Below are positions 17,521-25,959 of a stretch of 28,944 nt of DNA, in pieces. Source of the DNA: CAYWBI01 sp964456445. GTDB lineage: Bacteria > Calditrichota > Calditrichia > Calditrichales > J004. Under the pieces are notes generated by a model. It was not told the DNA's origin, searched no databases, and saw only the letters and a program-made list of their open reading frames with translations. The translations under genes were made by a program, and so were the position numbers. Within the stretch, counting starts at the first letter, position 1. Every line of letters starts with the position of its first letter. The DNA is taken from positions 1 to 28,944 of the forward strand of contig CAYWBI010000027.1 of NCBI GenBank assembly GCA_964456445.1. The letters run 5' to 3'.

Positions 17521-17549
17521 AATATAAACGGATTGTTGACTTATGTCAA
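17521..17549 (-). promoter_or_regulatory. Near-consensus sigma70 promoter of the his operon
   Basis: Minus strand TTGACA (17544-17549), a 17-base spacer and TATATT (17521-17526). Transcription should start near 17514, giving a leader of about 25 bases before hisL. The -35 box lies within a perfect inverted repeat TTGAC-ATAA-GTCAA (17536-17549) that might bind a regulator. Confidence 0.75.
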
Positions 17550-17590
17550 TTTAAATTAACACAGTTGGCCGGGCATTTTTTGCAACGGCT

Positions 17591-20500
17591 TTAAACCACC
17601 TCCATCTTTAGATTGATTTTCTGAAGTTTTTTATGAATGCGCTCTGTCTGAAGAATAAATATTTCCAGCCGGGACTGAATAATTTGCGGAAACATATTGC
17701 CATCGGTTTCAATGGCCAGAAAAGGGAATTCATCTATTTCCGTTTCAGCGTAGGAGACGTCTTCTCCCCCGGCGTTTATTTTACCCTGTAGATTCATTTC
17801 TACATTTAAAATCGCCTCTGCCAGACGTGACGGCATACAGCCGAATGGCCCAATGGAAATCACACCGGAAACATGATCCAGAATTTCATATAGCGCGGAA
17901 CCTACTGTCAGAATTCCTTCTCCGCTCATCGCGGGATTAATCAGTTCTTTTGCATGGTTTATAATCTGTTTAACGTCCACAATTGCAGAATCACAGAACC
18001 CGGATTTTGATAAAATCATTCGTATTTCCTGTTCAGCCTTTTTCTGATAAGACTTGCGTAATCTAAATTTGATGTTTCCTTTCAGGCTTAGTGGTACCGT
18101 TGTATGGCCATGATCTATCATATAGTTGGCATAATGAAAATATTCCGTAATGGGGGCCACTTTAACAATAATATTATGCGCTGATAGTTTTTGCATGATA
18201 TTCATGCGGGAGAATTCATCATTTCGTACAAAAATTTCACCTATGAGGGCGACCTTTGGCGCATCTGTGTAGCGGATTTTCTTTTGCACATTGGAAAGTG
18301 TGATGGCCGCGCCCTTTAACTGACGGTACAAATCTTTCTGATTTGAAAATTCAAGGGCATTGATTATATTTTGCCATTCCTTTTCGAAAATATTTTTCGC
18401 CTGAATGGTATCCACGGCAATGGCATCTATGGCGTGATAAATCTGTTGCATAATATCAGATACAATTAGGGATAGCCAGGTACGTTTATTAAAATTTTCA
18501 TTAAAACCATCAAAGTTGTTTTCATCTGTAAAGGTAAAAACACCAATATTTTTATATTTTCTTTTTTTTATAAGCTCATTCAGAAAAACATGATATTGAC
18601 CCATACGACACGGACCGTCGGTTTGGCTCATAATAAAGATTGTTTTCTCATCGGCCTTTTTATGTGCGTTATAATAATCAATCATGGCGCCCGATGTAAG
18701 TATAAGGGGCAAGCATTCTTTACATGTAGCGCATCCTCTACCCAATTTTAATATATGCGGGGTATAAATCGGTAAGGCCTGTGCGTTAAACCCGGAATTG
18801 CGAAATGTTGCCGCAATACTCTCAGATGCAAAGCGTCCCATATTGGGAACGATAACTTTAACAGAAGGATCAAAAATGGAAACATCTTTTCCCGATGAAT
18901 CAATCACCGTTTTTCCATCTTTTATCTTAAGCGGTATGTAACCGTTTTTACTAAATCCATTCAAGTGCAAGTATCCAAGCTGTCTATAGCTTTTAACGAT
19001 ATCCAGAAAAGCCTCTATGCGTGTATTTAATCCAGCATCGGCAGAATGGCTGTCTAATTCTAAAGTAAGTGAGGGTTTTTTGCCCATGATGTTACGAAAA
19101 TAACCCAATAAAAAAGCGTCCGGACCGCAACTAAAATTGGTTATCCAGGCGGCATGTAATTGGGGGTGTTCAAATACAAAACGCGCAGTGCGCATCAAAC
19201 GTCTGCCAATGCCCCAGTACATATGCTCCGTGCTTTTATAGGAGAATGATGTAATAAAATCATGTGGAATAATGGTTATCTGACGTGATGCGAATTTTTG
19301 GGGAATCCCCAGATTTGCTTCACCGGCAAATGCACTGTAAGCGCGTCCCATAAGAACAACCGCAAACTTATTTTTGTCTTTTTCCAATTCCTGAATTACC
19401 GACCGGCCAATGTCTTTAAATTCTTCAAACATTTCATTTAGCTTGACCACGGCGAAATCAAAGGAAACGGCCGCCCTTGCCCGTGTGATATTCAGTTTTT
19501 TATACAGCGCAACGAAAGCATGTTTGGCGGCCATATATCCCTGGGCAAAATTCAACATTGGCGAAATTATTTGAGAACCATTTAATTTTTTCTTAAAAGC
19601 GGTTTTTAAATAGTAACTTTCTGCTTGTAAAAGAACACACGTTTTATCTCTAAACTCTGTATTCTCGTTAAAACTTTCTTCGATATGTGGTAAAAAAATA
19701 AAGTCCAATTTTTTGTCAATCAGATCCTGAAGAAAACCATGGGCAAGCTGAGCCGGGTAGCAAAATGCGGCTTGTTGCATTTTTATACCTTCGGCTTTGA
19801 CAGTATCACCCAGGATAACTTTAAAGCCTGCCTGTGTAAAAAAATTATAAAACAGCGGGTAAAGAGTATTTGTTAAATATGATTTTGGTATGCCGATTGT
19901 CGGTGCGTCATCGGTAAGTTTTATCGGATGCAGATATTTTTTAAAAACAAGTTCCTGGCGTAGCTTAACCAGGTTGTTGTTTTTTATATCGGCCTTTGTC
20001 TTATTTTGCAGATTATAATATTTATTACAGCAGCCGCCGAAAGGATATTTTTTGTTGTTTAAGGATATTAGTGAAATTCTGCATTTTAGATCACATTTCT
20101 CCGCGCCTCCGGCACAATAAAAGCTTTTGCCATATTCAATCTGGTTATTTATCAATTTTGTTAGATCAAATTGTTTTGCCTCAATTAAATTCAGTTCCAG
20201 ACGTTTTTTAATCTCCAATGCTACGCCGAAGGCACCCATCAAACCGGGATAGGGCGGAACAATGATTTCTTTTCCGGTGAGTGCAGCCATGGCTATGGGA
20301 ACGGCTTTGTTGTAGCAAACGCCTCCCTGCATAAAAACTTTTATACCCACCGGTCGGTTGCCTTTTACCCGGTTGGTATAATTCAAACAAATTGAATAAA
20401 CAAGCCCGGCAACAATATCTTCTTCGGATAACCCTTCATGGAGTGCATTTTTTATATCACTGCCAATAAACGCAGAACATTGATCGTTGAAATTTGGTGG

Positions 20501-21868
20501 GTGGTTAGCTTTTAGGGCTATATCGCCGATTTCCTTGTAATCAATATTTAATGATTCCTTTGCGGCTTCTTCAAGAAAGGAACCGGTTCCTGCCGAACAG
20601 GCTTCGTTCATGGCATAGTCCGAAGGCACTCCGGCGGTGATGTGTGTATATTTAGCATCCTGACCACCAATTTCAAATATGGTGTCCACATCTTTATCAA
20701 AGAAAATTGTGGCGGCAGCGTGGGCGATAATTTCGTTGATAATACCCTTTGTCTCGGCATGTAACCCGGATATATACCTGCCGGAACCGGTAACGCCCAA
20801 ACCGTTTATCTGAACAGGGACATTAAGTTGTTTTGCAAGGCTTTGGTAACAGCCCCGTGACGCCGCCACTGGATCGCCGTCTGTTCTCAGGTATTCGGAG
20901 GCAACAATGGTATTATCCGTTTGACGGATGAGTACGGCTTTAGTCGTTGTGGAGCCTACATCGAGTCCCAGTATAAGCTGGTCATTTATATGTGCATCGC
21001 CCCGAAGAACCGATTTGAAGATAACTTTGTTTTCAAAATCTTTTAATCGCGGATGAAATGAAAACGACGATTTTTGATTTTTAAAAAGATTTTCGGGGTC
21101 AATAGAAGCCGTATCATTATTCAGCGCATAAAGAGCAGCGCCGAGTGCTTCAAAATAAGGCGCTTCTTTTGGGATAATCAAATTGTTAAAACGTTCCCGT
21201 AAATATTTTATAAGGGCCTTGTTTTTAGAGACCCCTCCAATTACCATAATGTTTCGATGATCGCTTTTTGAGAGAAGATCGTTTACTTTTTGGGCCATCA
21301 TTTTGGAAAGTCCCGCCATGACATCTGCTTTGGGAATGCCCTTATTAAGAGCATGAGTGCAATCGGATTTGCAAAAAACAGAACATCTGCCGGAAATTTT
21401 ATACGGATTGCCCTGCATTGCCAATAAAACAGCTGGCTCTGTTTTTATATTCATGCGCTTAATCTGTTGCAGAAAAAATTCACCTGTACCGGAGGCACAT
21501 TTATTTCCGGTTATGGGTTTGTTTATTTTCCCCTGGGCGTCCAGCTCATAAGCAATAAAATTTTCTCCACCGATGCTCATAATCAGATCGGCTGGATAAT
21601 TTAAAAACTCAAAAGTCTGTTCTATTGCTTCAGGTTCAGAAATGGATGTTAAATTAAGCAAGGTGCGAAATTTTCTTCCTGTAACACTGATATTTTGAAC
21701 ATTGTTATTATTTATCAGTTCGGTAACCACCGATTTTGGGTGACCAAAATGAGGGATGCTTTTAACTTTTTCCACATCCGTTTTACCCTGTGTACATTTT
21801 ATCCACACGGCAGACACCGTCGAAGCGCCAATGCAGATTCCAAGTGACTTTCTATGAACTTGAGACAC
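17591..21868 (-). CDS. BadF/BadG/BcrA-type acyl-CoA dehydratase activase fusion with DUF2229
   Basis: 1425 residues, GTG start (21866-21868) with AGGAGA 8 bases upstream. It has two ASKHA ATPase domains in tandem. The first (about 8-250) has KCASGTGEF (C124) and GRCSVFCKSDC (C162). The second (about 298-560) has GLDVGSTTTKAVLI, GGQDAKYT, ACSAGTGSF (C424) and DQCSAFIGSD (C464). The paired cysteines correspond to those holding the [4Fe-4S] cluster in 2-hydroxyacyl-CoA dehydratase activators. A Cys-rich linker (about 625-650) and a DUF2229 region (GIPKSYLTNTLYPLFYNFF, about 680 on) follow, then a long C-terminal part with further conserved Cys (FSCGPDAF, GCATCKECLP, GPFGCMPSR). The family couples ATP hydrolysis to low-potential electron transfer. 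No dehydratase subunit genes lie nearby, so the target is unknown. Confidence 0.9.
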   Translation of the reverse strand: MSQVHRKSLGICIGASTVSAVWIKCTQGKTDVEKVKSIPHFGHPKSVVTELINNNNVQNISVTGRKFRTLLNLTSISEPEAIEQTFEFLNYPADLIMSIGGENFIAYELDAQGKINKPITGNKCASGTGEFFLQQIKRMNIKTEPAVLLAMQGNPYKISGRCSVFCKSDCTHALNKGIPKADVMAGLSKMMAQKVNDLLSKSDHRNIMVIGGVSKNKALIKYLRERFNNLIIPKEAPYFEALGAALYALNNDTASIDPENLFKNQKSSFSFHPRLKDFENKVIFKSVLRGDAHINDQLILGLDVGSTTTKAVLIRQTDNTIVASEYLRTDGDPVAASRGCYQSLAKQLNVPVQINGLGVTGSGRYISGLHAETKGIINEIIAHAAATIFFDKDVDTIFEIGGQDAKYTHITAGVPSDYAMNEACSAGTGSFLEEAAKESLNIDYKEIGDIALKANHPPNFNDQCSAFIGSDIKNALHEGLSEEDIVAGLVYSICLNYTNRVKGNRPVGIKVFMQGGVCYNKAVPIAMAALTGKEIIVPPYPGLMGAFGVALEIKKRLELNLIEAKQFDLTKLINNQIEYGKSFYCAGGAEKCDLKCRISLISLNNKKYPFGGCCNKYYNLQNKTKADIKNNNLVKLRQELVFKKYLHPIKLTDDAPTIGIPKSYLTNTLYPLFYNFFTQAGFKVILGDTVKAEGIKMQQAAFCYPAQLAHGFLQDLIDKKLDFIFLPHIEESFNENTEFRDKTCVLLQAESYYLKTAFKKKLNGSQIISPMLNFAQGYMAAKHAFVALYKKLNITRARAAVSFDFAVVKLNEMFEEFKDIGRSVIQELEKDKNKFAVVLMGRAYSAFAGEANLGIPQKFASRQITIIPHDFITSFSYKSTEHMYWGIGRRLMRTARFVFEHPQLHAAWITNFSCGPDAFLLGYFRNIMGKKPSLTLELDSHSADAGLNTRIEAFLDIVKSYRQLGYLHLNGFSKNGYIPLKIKDGKTVIDSSGKDVSIFDPSVKVIVPNMGRFASESIAATFRNSGFNAQALPIYTPHILKLGRGCATCKECLPLILTSGAMIDYYNAHKKADEKTIFIMSQTDGPCRMGQYHVFLNELIKKRKYKNIGVFTFTDENNFDGFNENFNKRTWLSLIVSDIMQQIYHAIDAIAVDTIQAKNIFEKEWQNIINALEFSNQKDLYRQLKGAAITLSNVQKKIRYTDAPKVALIGEIFVRNDEFSRMNIMQKLSAHNIIVKVAPITEYFHYANYMIDHGHTTVPLSLKGNIKFRLRKSYQKKAEQEIRMILSKSGFCDSAIVDVKQIINHAKELINPAMSGEGILTVGSALYEILDHVSGVISIGPFGCMPSRLAEAILNVEMNLQGKINAGGEDVSYAETEIDEFPFLAIETDGNMFPQIIQSRLEIFILQTERIHKKLQKINLKMEVV

Positions 21869-21895
21869 GGCGATCTCCTAATAAGTGATACATGT

Positions 21896-21925
21896 GTTAT
21901 ATATAATCCGCGGTTCGCATTTCAA
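21896..21925 (-). promoter_or_regulatory. Putative promoter of the activase gene
   Basis: Minus strand TTGAAA (21920-21925) followed after 16 bases by TATATA (21898-21903), or after 18 bases by TATAAC (21896-21901). It is about 30 bases upstream of the GTG start. Confidence 0.4.
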
Positions 21926-22030
21926 TTAATATTTCAAAATTCATTAAAAAAGTAATTAAAGGTGATACCGGTTTGTCAGTCTTGTGTAAAAGGTTTGTCA
22001 AAAAATCATAATGGCAAACTATAAAAAGAG

Positions 22031-22101
22031 TGGATTAAGTTGGCTTCTATGAATCACTTAATTCGTTCAGTTGATCAGTCAATATTTACTGATTTTTTTT
22101 A
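22031..22101 (+). ncRNA. Candidate plus-strand small RNA of about 70 nt
   Basis: A plus-strand promoter-like pair, TTGTCA (21995-22000) and CTATAA (22019-22024, spacer 18), would start RNA near 22031. The RNA opens with a 9-pair stem, GGATTAAGT (22032-22040) with ACTTAATTC (22056-22064). One of its pairs is a G-U that works only in the plus-strand RNA. It ends with a second hairpin, ATCAGT (22074-22079) with ACTGAT (22088-22093), directly followed by seven T, a rho-independent terminator shape. No plus-strand protein gene lies upstream to explain that terminator. The 3' end is antisense to the last codons of the adjacent glycine-zipper gene. The terminator stem is short and AT-rich, so the call is tentative. 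Confidence 0.38.
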
Positions 22102-22871
22102 TTTGCTAAGAGATAATGAATTAAGCTCAATTTATGCTGATGGTTCATTGTGGAAAAATTGTAAACTTTATCAGTTGTAGAGGTTGAATTCCCAATAACA
22201 CCACCGATGAAAAAACCTGTCAAGCCACCTAAGATTCCCCCGGCTGCAGCACTTAGACCCCGTCCAGGATCGTAAATAATCCACCCTGTTTTTTTAGGTT
22301 TTTCGTATAAGGCCGCGCCTATTGTTGCACCGGCGCCTACTCCCGCAATAAACCCTACCCCTGCACCCTTCCAAAAGTTTGATTTCCCTGCTACTCTCAT
22401 CGTAACAATGGAGTCAACAGAAAGATGATTTAACCCACCCAAATGAGAAATAATCAAAGAATCGCTATCCATAATTTTAAGGATATCGCCGCTAATCATA
22501 TCGCCATTGGAAAGGGTGATTTCCCAGGTGTTTTTCTGAGCCGATAAGGGAGGGTGAGGGTTTTGGGCAATATGGTTCCCGTACCTATTATTTCTCATCC
22601 CAATAAGATTTTGTATCAAATTCATGTCGATGTTAAAACCGGACACATCGGTATATACAATACCCAGCGTATCAACATATATTTTTTTTATTCCAGCCAT
22701 GCCTATCGAAGTTTTACTTCCGGTAACCGAATTTAGCTTTACGATAGATAGATTGAGGTCGGTGATACGGCAAGAGTGTGCAAGGCCATTGACTGTAAAA
22801 ATCGTATCCGGGAAGTTGTTAGTCTGCGAAAATAAAAACGCAGGCATCAAAAAAAACAATAAATATCTCAT
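22086..22871 (-). CDS. Secreted glycine-zipper protein, paralog B
   Basis: 261 residues with an N-terminal signal peptide (hydrophobic RYLLFFLMPAFLFSQ). The N-terminal 90 residues are beta-rich with FPDTIFTVNGLAHSCRITDL and VDTLGIVYT. A WEITLSNGDMISGDILKI...DSLIIS block follows, resembling a small SH3/LSm-like beta fold. The C-terminal part has two Gly-rich, helix-forming segments: WKGAGVGFIAGVGAGATIGAALYE and AAAGGILGGLTGFFIGGVIG, the glycine-zipper type that often inserts in or packs against membranes. It has the same length and layout as the neighbour upstream (22951-23736), from which it is separated by 79 bases. Function is unknown; an envelope-associated protein is likely. Confidence 0.8.
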   Translation of the reverse strand: MRYLLFFLMPAFLFSQTNNFPDTIFTVNGLAHSCRITDLNLSIVKLNSVTGSKTSIGMAGIKKIYVDTLGIVYTDVSGFNIDMNLIQNLIGMRNNRYGNHIAQNPHPPLSAQKNTWEITLSNGDMISGDILKIMDSDSLIISHLGGLNHLSVDSIVTMRVAGKSNFWKGAGVGFIAGVGAGATIGAALYEKPKKTGWIIYDPGRGLSAAAGGILGGLTGFFIGGVIGNSTSTTDKVYNFSTMNHQHKLSLIHYLLANKKNQ

Positions 22872-22950
22872 TGTACAAAATTGCCCTTTTTTTTACCATA
22901 TGATTAGTTTTCACGGAGAAATACATTTGTTTTTAGAGCTTTATTCGATT

Positions 22951-23736
22951 TTAGTGTTGCTTGATGAGTATATACTTGATAAGTTTTAGTTTTTCCGCCT
23001 TGCTTTTATTATGCAAGTCATAGACCAGATCACTACTGTACATGGATCCGATCACTCCGCCAATAAGAAAGCCGCCCAATGCACCCCCGACCGCTCCCGC
23101 TATTCCTTCATCTACAGGATTTAAACGAAGTGAGAGATTGCCAAATTCATTACCACCACCCTTTGCTCTCTTTGGCGTTTCTGAAGAGGTTGAACCAGAT
23201 AACATGACACCCACGGCCACTCCCAAAGCAGACCCTATAACGGCCCCTTCCCAAAAGTTTGATTTTCCAATTTTTCTCATTGTATCTATGGAGTCAACAG
23301 AAATACGGTTTGTTTTTTTTACTCTAGAAAAAACCAAGGAATCTTTGTCAAGATTTTTTAGAATTATTCGGGAAAATACATCATGGTTGGAAAGGGTGAG
23401 CTTCCAAATGCTTTTTGGGGTCAAAAGCGAGTTTGAAGTGGGCGTTGATGTTTTAGCTCTACTTTTAAGAATATCTTGCAGCAAATAAATATCAGTAATA
23501 AATCCGGAATTGCGCGTAAAAATAATTCCAAGTGAATCAAATGATATTTTTTCTATTCCATGCAAAAATATATAACCAGTTTTGTCTTTACCATATTTTA
23601 GGTTAATGACTGATTGATCAATGGACGTAATTGTACAAGGAAATCTTTCTTTTTTAACCGAAACAATTGTATCTGGATAAATCTTAACTTGTGAGAATAA
23701 ATATATAGGTATTAAAATCATTAATAAAAATTTCAT
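22951..23736 (-). CDS. Secreted glycine-zipper protein, paralog A
   Basis: 261 residues, same architecture as the downstream paralog. It has a signal peptide (FLLMILIPIYLFSQ), YPDTIVSVKKERFPCTITSID, DSLGIIFTRNSGF and WKLTLSNHDVFSRIILKNLDKDSLVFS. GKSNFWEGAVIGSALGVAVGVMLSG and AGAVGGALGGFLIGGVIGSMY are the two glycine zippers. Shared positions such as the ISVDSI.TMR..GKSNFW junction show tandem duplication followed by strong divergence. The start has AGGGGAG about 7 bases upstream. A LacI-type inverted repeat lies 34-70 bases upstream of the start. Function unknown. Confidence 0.8.
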   Translation of the reverse strand: MKFLLMILIPIYLFSQVKIYPDTIVSVKKERFPCTITSIDQSVINLKYGKDKTGYIFLHGIEKISFDSLGIIFTRNSGFITDIYLLQDILKSRAKTSTPTSNSLLTPKSIWKLTLSNHDVFSRIILKNLDKDSLVFSRVKKTNRISVDSIDTMRKIGKSNFWEGAVIGSALGVAVGVMLSGSTSSETPKRAKGGGNEFGNLSLRLNPVDEGIAGAVGGALGGFLIGGVIGSMYSSDLVYDLHNKSKAEKLKLIKYILIKQH

Positions 23737-23769
23737 ATGTCGGCTCCCCTTTTATTTTACTTCACAGGG

Positions 23770-23806
23770 TTGAAACGCCCCCTTTTTACCAAAGAAAGCG
23801 TTTCAA
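23770..23806. repeat. Inverted repeat upstream of the glycine-zipper pair
   Basis: Perfect 9-base arms TTGAAACGC (23770-23778) and GCGTTTCAA (23798-23806), 19 bases apart. The right arm lies inside the near-palindrome GAAAGCGTTTC (23794-23804), which resembles operators of LacI-family regulators. It could be an operator or a hairpin; no U-tract follows on the minus strand. Confidence 0.4.
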
Positions 23807-23893
23807 AAAACCAGTGTATCAGCATGGTTGCAATCAGATAATGTTAAGCGAAAACGGCTCAATCGTCTTTAATATTGTTTTGAAAAAAACTTT

Positions 23894-25084
23894 TTAATTG
23901 CCGGATTGAGAAAAATAGGGTGCCTGCTCAGATGCAATACGCAATCTTGCCACGACGCCGCCATGATCGGATGGCCACAGACCGGAAGGCGTCCTGTTAA
24001 ATTGTTCGTCCCCAACTACAACAGAAATAACGAGATCCGGAAAATTAATTTTGGGACTTGAATTATTCTTAACATAAATATGATCGATGCGTTCGGAAAA
24101 ATGTGCTTCCGGGTTTAGCAGATCCGGATCATGTCCAAAAGTAAAGCCATCCGGGCTGTCGTCCAGGGCATTTTGAGTCCATGTATCGACATATCCCTGG
24201 GATAGAACATATTGATATGTTTCACCCAAAGGGGCAGGCGAGTTAAAATCCCCAAGCAATACTATTGGATATGGTGAATTATCTAATGCAGCCGTTAGCT
24301 CCTGGGCCTGTGCATTCCGAACCGGCAGATAAAATGACTCTAAATGTGTATTTGCAAAACGGTAGGTTTTTCTGCCAACCCTGGCGTCCAGCGCAATATA
24401 GCCGCGTGTTATCTCAATCCCAAGATCCGGAATGGGAAGGTTTACCTGGTAATTTCTTTCCGAAACATTGCTCACCTGCACTTCATCCAGAACAAGTACA
24501 ATGTCAAAATCTGTTAAGCGAACATCATCAAATGTCAGTGGATTGTTGCCTGTTAACATAGGCATTTCCACATCAAAATTCTGGATTTTTCCTGCAATTT
24601 TATATTTTAATCCAAAAGAATCCAGGGTCTTCATGAAAATTTCCAGATAATTCATCAATGTATCTACTGCCGGAACTGTTCCTCCGATAACGGCGTCTCC
24701 AGGTGATTGTATGCGCAGCAGGGACACTTCTTGTAGGCCAATAAGATGCGGTTTGGTCAAGGCTATTTCTTTTGCCAGAGAGACAGCCCGTTCCGGGAAA
24801 TTTGTAGCGATGAGTCCCTGAAAAACCTGTGCTACTAATATGGGCACCTGAGCCGGGTCATCCGCTCCAAGTACAATATCCACATCCGATCCTACATAAA
24901 TATTGCGGGTCATAACTCTGAGACCATTATTGTTATTGCCTTTTGCAAGGTTATTAAAGGCCTCAAGATCGGAATTGTACGGCTTGGCCTGAACCGTTTC
25001 CGGTGCCAATGGTTCGTTCTCCGTGCATGAAAACAGGAACCATGGGATAATCAAAATAAGAAATAAATACTTAAATCTAAACAT
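23894..25084 (-). CDS. Endonuclease/exonuclease/phosphatase-fold lipoprotein
   Basis: 396 residues. The signal sequence ends at the lipobox LFSC with Cys20, so it should be lipid-anchored. The EEP (DNase I-like) fold is marked by LRVMTRNIYVGSD at the start, HLIGLQEV (metal-binding Glu), VLLGDFNSP (catalytic Asp and Asn), ERIDHIYVKN and WPSDHGGVVARL (catalytic Asp-His). All key residues are present, so an active secreted nuclease, phosphodiesterase or lipid phosphatase is likely; the substrate cannot be read from the sequence. The ribosome site is excellent (AGGAGG, 7 bases before ATG). It appears to be expressed separately, with 221 bases upstream and 157 bases downstream before the next genes. 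Confidence 0.88.
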   Translation of the reverse strand: MFRFKYLFLILIIPWFLFSCTENEPLAPETVQAKPYNSDLEAFNNLAKGNNNNGLRVMTRNIYVGSDVDIVLGADDPAQVPILVAQVFQGLIATNFPERAVSLAKEIALTKPHLIGLQEVSLLRIQSPGDAVIGGTVPAVDTLMNYLEIFMKTLDSFGLKYKIAGKIQNFDVEMPMLTGNNPLTFDDVRLTDFDIVLVLDEVQVSNVSERNYQVNLPIPDLGIEITRGYIALDARVGRKTYRFANTHLESFYLPVRNAQAQELTAALDNSPYPIVLLGDFNSPAPLGETYQYVLSQGYVDTWTQNALDDSPDGFTFGHDPDLLNPEAHFSERIDHIYVKNNSSPKINFPDLVISVVVGDEQFNRTPSGLWPSDHGGVVARLRIASEQAPYFSQSGN

Positions 25085-25305
25085 AATGATACCTCCTATA
25101 AAAATTGAAAGATTAATAAATTATCGATCATCCTTGTTAAAAGGAGTATCTCTAATCCCCATTGATAGGGTTTGATCTATGATAACATTATTTTAAATGC
25201 GTATGTCATAAGCATGTAAGACATTTGTTTAAATTTTGTCATTTGATTTTAGATTTACGAATGATTGTTCACGGTATTGTATTCTTAAACCGATCATATT
25301 GGTTG

Positions 25306-25872
25306 CTATTCGGAAAGTAGAATTAAAGCGAACGGTATATTCTGATCATATAGCAAAGCTTCTGTTTTGGCTATAAACATCTTCAATTGTTTCGGGTTCA
25401 GGTCATCTAATATTACACTGCCATTATCGATTTTTCCCGGAAGTGTTCCTTTGCCTACCAGGTTTTTGAATGTATCGATATCCGGGTACCATAGAATTAT
25501 CTGGTGGCCGATTCTTTTGATTTTACCCCACACATATCTGTCTTTATGCGAAGCAGTTGAATCATCTCTGCTTTGATCTTTATCCTTCTTGTTCCAAAAC
25601 ATATGCCCAGCGGATTCTCGGATGCAGACTTTTTCGGTCTCGAAATTCAACTTGTCATTTGAATTCTCAATCCATGCGATATTCAACAAGCCTTTTTCGC
25701 TATCCAGTATTTTGGTCACAAGAATTCCATCTTTATGCAACCATGTGCCTTCCCAATTTTTTGCATCTAGTTTGACAGGCTTATCACCAAGCGGATGTGA
25801 AATATAAACTGCTTCACATCCGATGATTGTAAATATCATCAAAGTAATGATAGCATATTTTAATTTGCCCAT
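25306..25872 (-). CDS. Small lipoprotein of unknown function
   Basis: 188 residues. MGKLKYAIITLMIFTIIGC is a lipoprotein signal peptide with the lipid-accepting Cys19. The mature part starts EAVYISHPLGDKPVKLDAKNWEGTW and is mixed beta with many charged residues. The WEGTW...GILVTKILDSEKGLLNIAWIE layout suggests a small beta-barrel, but I recognise no family. The natural stop is TAG (25306-25308), useful evidence that TAG is a stop in this genome. It lies 87 bases downstream of the Omp85-type gene. Confidence 0.75.
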   Translation of the reverse strand: MGKLKYAIITLMIFTIIGCEAVYISHPLGDKPVKLDAKNWEGTWLHKDGILVTKILDSEKGLLNIAWIENSNDKLNFETEKVCIRESAGHMFWNKKDKDQSRDDSTASHKDRYVWGKIKRIGHQIILWYPDIDTFKNLVGKGTLPGKIDNGSVILDDLNPKQLKMFIAKTEALLYDQNIPFALILLSE

Positions 25873-25959
25873 ATCGTGTCTCCGTATTGTGGTTTGAGTT
25901 AAAATGATTTAAATGTAGTTTTTGATGATGTAATGGTGTTTTATTCAAAACTCAATAGT

